A stretch of 64,000 nt of DNA from Bartonella vinsonii subsp. vinsonii (GTDB taxonomy: Bacteria; Pseudomonadota; Alphaproteobacteria; Rhizobiales; Rhizobiaceae), in the NCBI RefSeq assembly GCF_902825235.1, contig NZ_CADEAJ010000008.1, positions 1 through 64,000 on the forward strand, given 5' to 3'. Within the stretch, counting starts at the first letter, position 1. Every line of letters starts with the position of its first letter. The notes below the pieces were generated by a model. It ran no database searches and was not told where the DNA came from. It worked only from the letters and a program-made list of their open reading frames with translations. The position numbers were made by a program, and so were the translations under genes. Positions 58,913 to 64,000 of this stretch are shown piece after piece.

Positions 58913-59962
58913 TTAAACAAAACCAGTATACTTTAAAAACGCAGCGGTTATGACAACCATTGCTAATGAAAGTGGAAGAAAGACTTTCCAACCAAGCCGC
59001 ATAAGCTGATCATAGCGATAACGTGGAACAAATGCTTTAACCATAGCAAACCAAAAAAATACAAAGCAAACTTTTAGAACAAACCAAATGACTCCGGGAA
59101 CCCAATTGAGCCACGAAACATCCAAGGGAGGTAACCAACCACCTAAAAACAAAATAGTTGTCAAAGCACACATTAAAACAATAGCAACATACTCACCAAG
59201 GAAGAAAAGCATATAAGGCGTTGAAGAGTATTCAACCATATGACCAGCAACAAGTTCAGATTCTGCTTCCACTAAGTCAAAGGGTGGCCGATTTGTCTCT
59301 GCAAGTGCAGAAATAAAAAATATAATAAACATTGGAAAAAGAACGAACCAATTCCAATCAAGAAAGCTGCTAAAAGGAAGACCAAGAGTCGTTCCAAACC
59401 CATGACTTTGTTTCTGTACAATTGTTGTGAGATCCAATGAACCACTTATTAAAATGACAGTTACAAGCACAAACCCAATGGACACTTCATAAGAGACCAT
59501 CTGTGCCGCTGAACGAAGAGCTCCTAAAAAAGGATATTTTGAATTCGATGCCCACCCTCCCATAATAACGCCATAAACTTCCAAAGATGAAATAGCTAAA
59601 ATATAAAGCAAACCAACATTAATCTTTGCGACTTCCCAGCCTTCATTAACGGGGATAACAGCCCAAGTTGATAGGGCAAGTGTAGCGGAAATAAAAGGTG
59701 CTAAAAGAAAAACACCCTTATTAGCACCAGCGGGGATAATAGGCTCCTTAACAACAAATTTAATTAAATCTGCAAAAGACTGTAACAATCCCCACGGACC
59801 AACGACATTTGGACCACGCCGCAATTGTACTGCTGCCCAAATTTTTCTATCTGCGTAAAGAAGATAAGCAACCAAGACAAGGAGAACAACTAAAAGCAGA
59901 AGAGTTTTCCCAACTATAATGAGTAATGGCAATAGCCAAGTCATAAAGAAATCATACATCAT
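58913..59962 (-). CDS. nuoH: NADH-quinone oxidoreductase subunit H
   Basis: Membrane subunit that forms much of the quinone channel. [20 protein letters not shown] and [21 protein letters not shown] are the family marks, in a protein of eight helices and 349 residues. The start at 59962 or the next Met is possible; AAGGAA stands just before both. It follows nuoG after 19 bases. Confidence 0.96.
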   Translation of the reverse strand: MMYDFFMTWLLPLLIIVGKTLLLLVVLLVLVAYLLYADRKIWAAVQLRRGPNVVGPWGLLQSFADLIKFVVKEPIIPAGANKGVFLLAPFISATLALSTWAVIPVNEGWEVAKINVGLLYILAISSLEVYGVIMGGWASNSKYPFLGALRSAAQMVSYEVSIGFVLVTVILISGSLDLTTIVQKQSHGFGTTLGLPFSSFLDWNWFVLFPMFIIFFISALAETNRPPFDLVEAESELVAGHMVEYSSTPYMLFFLGEYVAIVLMCALTTILFLGGWLPPLDVSWLNWVPGVIWFVLKVCFVFFWFAMVKAFVPRYRYDQLMRLGWKVFLPLSLAMVVITAAFLKYTGFV

Positions 59963-59981
59963 TATTCCTTTTCCTCTGCCT

Positions 59982-62054
59982 TTACTCTACAGCTTGTATA
60001 GCACGGCCTTTTGCAAGACATGAACATTCTGCCATAACTGCAGAAGCACGTGCTATTGGATTTGTCAAATAAAAGTCTTTAACCATAGAAGTAAATGTTT
60101 GCCTCTCCAGAGCAATCATTTGTGAACCAAGAGCCTTAAGATTATCTATACAGGAAGGTACTATATCATCAATGGCACAAAGATGTGGATAATCCTTAAA
60201 CAGGCGCTGTCTTAATTGAGAAAGCGAATCAAAAGGAAGCTTACGCCCCAAAACATCCGATAAAGCACGTAAAATAGCCCAATCCTCCTTTGCTTCACCT
60301 GGGGCAAACCCCGCCCGATTTGTCATTTGAACACGTCCTTCTGTATTCACATAAAGTCCTGATTTTTCAGTGTAAGCCGACGCAGGCAAAATAACATCAG
60401 CAGCATGTGCACCATTATCACCATGGCTACCAATATAAATTATAAAAGCTTTTGTATTGGCTAATTTTACTTCATCAGCACCAAGCAAAAATAAAACCTC
60501 ACAAGTTTTAATGATATTTGCAACCCCAAGTTTAGAAGTAAAACCAATGTCCAATCCTCCAACAGCCGACGCTGCATTGTGAAGAATACCAAACCCATTC
60601 CATTCCTCACTAAGAGCTCCAACACTATCAGCTAATTTTGCAAGACTTTTTAAAACAGATAAACCTTCTTCACCTGAAACAGCACCTTCTCCGATAAGAA
60701 TAAGTGGACTCTTGGCTTCTTTCAACACATTAAAAAAGGCATCCTCTCCACGAACAAGTGCACTCAATATATCCGTACCGGCTCCAAGATATGAATACGG
60801 ATAACGTAAATCCACCTTCTCTCCAATGAGAGCAATGGGGAAACGCCCCATCCGTTGGCGTTTTAGAATACGTGCATTCAAAACAGCTGCTTCATAGCGC
60901 GGATTAGAACCCACGATAAGCAATGCATCAGCCTGCTCAATACCTGCAATTGTCGGATTAAAAATATAACTTGAACGTCCCAATTCAGGAGATAAAGCCA
61001 TGCCTCTTTGACGGCAATCAAATAATTTTGAATTCAATGAAAGCAGCAATGTTTTAAGTGCATACATTTCCTCAACAGAAGTAAGATCTCCAGCAATCGC
61101 CCCAATTTTTTCTGGTAAGGTTTTAGAAATCACCATTTTAATCTTTGCAAAAGCTTCCGTCCAACTTACAGGTTGAAGCTTCCCATCTTTGCGTACATAT
61201 GGTTTATCAAGCCGTTGCGTGCGTAATCCATCCCAAATAAAACGCGTCTTATCAGAAATCCACTCCTCATTTACATCTTCGTTTGTACGCGGCATAATCC
61301 GCATAACTTCACGACCACGGCTATCAATGCGAATAGCACTACCAAGCGCATCCATTACATCAATCGACTCCGTCTTAACTAATTCCCATGGACGGGCATG
61401 AAATGCATAAGGTTTTGAAGTTAAAGCCCCTACTGGACAAAGATCAATAACATTTCCCTGCAATTCAGATGTCATTGCTTTTTCAAGATATGTTGTAATT
61501 TCAGCATCTTCACCACGACCGATTAAACCAAGTTCAGAAATACCTGCAACTTCCGTCGTAAAACGAACACACCGCGTGCAATGGATGCACCGTGTCATAA
61601 CAGTTTTTACAAGTGGCCCAATATATTTATCTTCTACAGCTCGCTTATTTTCTGTATACCGAGAACAATCACGTCCATAGAGCATTGCTTGATCTTGAAG
61701 ATCACATTCTCCTCCTTGATCACAGACAGGACAATCTAAAGGATGGTTGATGAGGAGAAACTCCATAACACCTTCACGTGCTTTTTTAACCATCTCTGTA
61801 TTGGTAAAGATTTCTGGCACTTCTCCATTAGGTCCTAACCGTAAATCGCGAACCCCCATCGCACAAGAAGCCTGAGGTTTCGGAGCTGCTCCCTTGACCT
61901 CAACCAAGCACATGCGACAATTTCCAGCAATTGATAAAGATTCATGAAAACAAAAACGTGGCACCTCAGCACCAGCTGCTTCTGCTGCCTGAAGTAACGT
62001 ATAGTAATCAGGGACTTCAATCTCTTTACCATCAACTTTAATATTTATCATCAC
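59982..62054 (-). CDS. nuoG: NADH-quinone oxidoreductase subunit G
   Basis: Large peripheral subunit with three Fe-S clusters. [21 protein letters not shown] with a later CAMG binds the [2Fe-2S] cluster; [19 protein letters not shown] is the His-ligated cluster site; [10 protein letters not shown] with IDLCPVGAL binds another [4Fe-4S] cluster. The rest is a molybdopterin-oxidoreductase-like fold with no cofactor. Length of 690 residues is normal. It lies 61 bases after nuoF. Confidence 0.97.
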   Translation of the reverse strand: MMINIKVDGKEIEVPDYYTLLQAAEAAGAEVPRFCFHESLSIAGNCRMCLVEVKGAAPKPQASCAMGVRDLRLGPNGEVPEIFTNTEMVKKAREGVMEFLLINHPLDCPVCDQGGECDLQDQAMLYGRDCSRYTENKRAVEDKYIGPLVKTVMTRCIHCTRCVRFTTEVAGISELGLIGRGEDAEITTYLEKAMTSELQGNVIDLCPVGALTSKPYAFHARPWELVKTESIDVMDALGSAIRIDSRGREVMRIMPRTNEDVNEEWISDKTRFIWDGLRTQRLDKPYVRKDGKLQPVSWTEAFAKIKMVISKTLPEKIGAIAGDLTSVEEMYALKTLLLSLNSKLFDCRQRGMALSPELGRSSYIFNPTIAGIEQADALLIVGSNPRYEAAVLNARILKRQRMGRFPIALIGEKVDLRYPYSYLGAGTDILSALVRGEDAFFNVLKEAKSPLILIGEGAVSGEEGLSVLKSLAKLADSVGALSEEWNGFGILHNAASAVGGLDIGFTSKLGVANIIKTCEVLFLLGADEVKLANTKAFIIYIGSHGDNGAHAADVILPASAYTEKSGLYVNTEGRVQMTNRAGFAPGEAKEDWAILRALSDVLGRKLPFDSLSQLRQRLFKDYPHLCAIDDIVPSCIDNLKALGSQMIALERQTFTSMVKDFYLTNPIARASAVMAECSCLAKGRAIQAVE

Positions 62055-62115
62055 TCATCCAGCCTGCGGATAACCCACTTAAAACTCGCAATTTATTGCT
62101 TTTTAAAAAAATTCT

Positions 62116-63423
62116 CTATCCAACTGCTTCCAAAGCAATATTTTTTCTTTGAACGACATTTCGCGTATATTCATCAATTCTACGCTCGATTTCTGGACGA
62201 AAATTACGTATCAACCCTTGTATAGGCCATGCCGCGGCATCACCAAGTGCACAAATAGTGTGCCCTTCAACCTGTTTAGACACTTCAAACAAAAGGTCAA
62301 TCTCGCGTTTTTGTGCTCGCCCCTCAACCATGCGTCCTAAAAGGCGCATCATCCATCCCGTTCCTTCACGACACGGTGTACATTGACCACAACTTTCATG
62401 TTTAAAAAAAGCTGCTATACGCCAAATTGCCTTGATAATATCCGTTGATTTATCCATCACGATCATACCACCAGTGCCGAAAGAAGATCCGACATCTCGC
62501 ATCCCATCAAAGTCCATGATTGCATCAACCATATCCTCACCACGAACGACTGGACAAGAAGCTCCACCTGGAATGACTGCTAAAAGATTATTCCATCCGC
62601 CACGAATACCGCCCGCATGTTTTTCAATTAACTCACGAAAAGAAACACCAAGAGCATCTTCAAATGTACAAGGGGCATTTACATGTCCAGAAACCATAAA
62701 TAATTTTGTTCCAACATTATTGGCACGCCCAATCGATGAAAACCACGAAGCTCCTCGACGCAAAATCGTTGGAACAACGGCTATAGATTCGACATTGTTT
62801 ACTGTCGTTGGACAGCCATAAATTCCCATATTTGCAGGGAATGGTGGTTTAAGCCGAGGTTGCCCCTTTTTTCCTTCAAGACTTTCGAGAAGGGCTGTTT
62901 CTTCTCCACAAATATAAGCACCAGCACCATGATGAAGAATAATATCGCAAGCATGTCCATATTTTGTTTTTTTGCCAAGTAAACCCGCATCGTAACACTC
63001 ATCAACAGCCGCCTGAAGCGCTTCACGCTCACGAATATATTCACCACGAATATAGATAAAAGCAACATTCGCCCCCATAGCAAAAGTTGCAAATACACAT
63101 CCTTCAATTAAAGTATGAGGATCATGCCGTAAGACATCGCGATCTTTACATGTTCCCGGTTCTGATTCATCTGCATTCACAACCAAATAATGAGGACGAC
63201 CATCACTTTGCTTTGGCATAAAAGACCACTTCATCCCAGTAGGGAAACCAGCCCCTCCTCGCCCACGCAAACCTGATGCTTTTACCTCTTCAATGATCCA
63301 GTCACGACCTTTTTCGATAATCGCCTTGGTACCATCCCAATGACCACGTGATATTGCAGCTTTTAATGATCTCTCTTTTAAACCATAAATATTGGTGAAA
63401 ATGCGATCCTTATCAGCCAGCAT
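62116..63423 (-). CDS. nuoF: NADH-quinone oxidoreductase subunit F
   Basis: Binds NADH and FMN and passes electrons to the Fe-S chain. The frame is open to 63495, but the ATG at 63423 was chosen, since it follows a strong GAGGGGGGGA and gives the usual length of about 435 residues. [14 protein letters not shown] is the nucleotide site, [20 protein letters not shown] a conserved FMN region, and [12 protein letters not shown] with HTICALGD holds the [4Fe-4S] cluster. Confidence 0.96.
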   Translation of the reverse strand: MLADKDRIFTNIYGLKERSLKAAISRGHWDGTKAIIEKGRDWIIEEVKASGLRGRGGAGFPTGMKWSFMPKQSDGRPHYLVVNADESEPGTCKDRDVLRHDPHTLIEGCVFATFAMGANVAFIYIRGEYIREREALQAAVDECYDAGLLGKKTKYGHACDIILHHGAGAYICGEETALLESLEGKKGQPRLKPPFPANMGIYGCPTTVNNVESIAVVPTILRRGASWFSSIGRANNVGTKLFMVSGHVNAPCTFEDALGVSFRELIEKHAGGIRGGWNNLLAVIPGGASCPVVRGEDMVDAIMDFDGMRDVGSSFGTGGMIVMDKSTDIIKAIWRIAAFFKHESCGQCTPCREGTGWMMRLLGRMVEGRAQKREIDLLFEVSKQVEGHTICALGDAAAWPIQGLIRNFRPEIERRIDEYTRNVVQRKNIALEAVG

Positions 63424-63567
63424 TCCCCCCCTCTTTTCTATTGCCCGTAGCATTCTTAGTTTTTCCTCAAATGCAATTCTTAAACATCTTTTCAATTAAC
63501 TTTTAGTCAAATACTGCCACAACGGATGGAATAATAAAATATCTTTTCCAGAAAAATACTATGTCCC

Positions 63568-64000
63568 TCATTCCCCTTTACCTTTTTTCTTTAACGATTT
63601 AAGTGACTTCTTTTCTTCTTGCTCAATAAGTGAAGTTAAACCACTAACCGGCTCCGATGATTTACGACTATTTTGCGGACCAACTGCTATCTCAGAACCT
63701 TTACCTGCTTCAAATGCATCAATAATTTCTTCAAGACGTTCAACTGTAAGATCTTCATAAGTATCTTTAAAAATCATAATCATGGGAGCATTCACACAGG
63801 CTCCAAGACATTCTACCTCTTCCCATGATAATGTTCCCTCTTGATTGGTAACAAAAGGTTCATGATGAATTTTTTTCTTACAAACTTTGATTAATTCACC
63901 GGATCCACGTAACATACAAGGGGTTGTACCACAAACCTGAATATGTGCCTTTGTTCCAACTGGACGAAGCTGAAACTGAGTATAAAAGGTTGCAACCTCT
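63568..64000 (-). CDS. nuoE: NADH-quinone oxidoreductase subunit E (5' end outside window)
   Basis: The frame continues past the right edge of the window, so the N-terminus is missing. The visible part reads [20 protein letters not shown] then QVCGTTPC and [11 protein letters not shown], the four cysteines that bind the [2Fe-2S] cluster of the thioredoxin-like subunit. The last 50 residues are a Lys/Glu/Ser-rich tail ([21 protein letters not shown]) of low conservation. It is upstream of nuoF, 144 bases away. Confidence 0.95.
   Translation of the reverse strand, partial: EVATFYTQFQLRPVGTKAHIQVCGTTPCMLRGSGELIKVCKKKIHHEPFVTNQEGTLSWEEVECLGACVNAPMIMIFKDTYEDLTVERLEEIIDAFEAGKGSEIAVGPQNSRKSSEPVSGLTSLIEQEEKKSLKSLKKKGKGE

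Noticed and set aside
1..64000. CRISPR array, insertion sequence or prophage
   Set aside because: No regularly spaced repeats, transposase or integrase genes, or phage structural genes were seen; the only mobile-like element is the restriction locus, without detectable end repeats.

Overview
The window is an AT-rich stretch of an alphaproteobacterial chromosome, most probably a Bartonella species. Support for this comes from several gene blocks in the order usual for Rhizobiales (dacA-tmk-holB-metG-tatD, rne/amiC/mrcA/prfB, nuoE-N-birA-rnj-proS-lolC-lolD). It also comes from a phosphatidylcholine synthase, a periplasmic Cu/Zn superoxide dismutase, an IalB-family protein, a decayed YejA-like transporter gene and long AT-rich gaps. 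The genus assignment is inference from content; the species cannot be told.

Layout. 1-3646: a tRNA-Ser(UGA), a long gene-free stretch, an RlpA-type lipoprotein and a PBP5-like protein whose catalytic motifs look damaged. 3677-8617: a tight plus-strand run for DNA replication, translation and hydrolases (tmk, holB, metG, tatD, MBL hydrolase). 8714-15262: small lipoproteins and membrane proteins, a 33-residue Trp-rich peptide gene, HIBCH-like hydrolase, phosphatidylcholine synthase, a UbiH-type hydroxylase, two small overlapping unknown genes and sodC. 15726-21277: a type III restriction-modification island (mod, res and a third gene that looks like a HARE-HTH / PD-(D/E)xK nuclease). 21357-27926: the SUF iron-sulfur cluster operon (cysteine desulfurase, sufB, C, D, S, DUF59 gene), with the restriction island directly downstream. 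28081-36170: hydrolase, tyrS, bcp, prfB with its programmed +1 frameshift, PBP1A and amiC. 36171-42335: a long leader and rne, an IalB-family gene, a decayed YejA-like substrate-binding protein gene and an unrecognised secreted coiled-coil protein. 42532-52456: mfd, sdhE, lolD, lolC/E, proS, rnj, birA. 52456-64000: the complex I operon from nuoN back to a nuoE cut by the window edge.

How it fits together. Most genes are housekeeping: peptidoglycan synthesis and trimming (DacA-like, PBP1A, AmiC, RlpA), aminoacyl-tRNA synthesis, RNA decay (RNase E, RNase J), Fe-S assembly feeding the Fe-S-rich complex I, and outer-membrane lipoprotein release. The accessory content is small. The parts most worth a second look are the three-gene restriction locus, the degenerate DacA-like protein, the Trp-rich peptide, the small overlapping membrane/secreted pair, the secreted coiled-coil orphan, and hairpins in the leaders of the cysteine desulfurase and rne genes.
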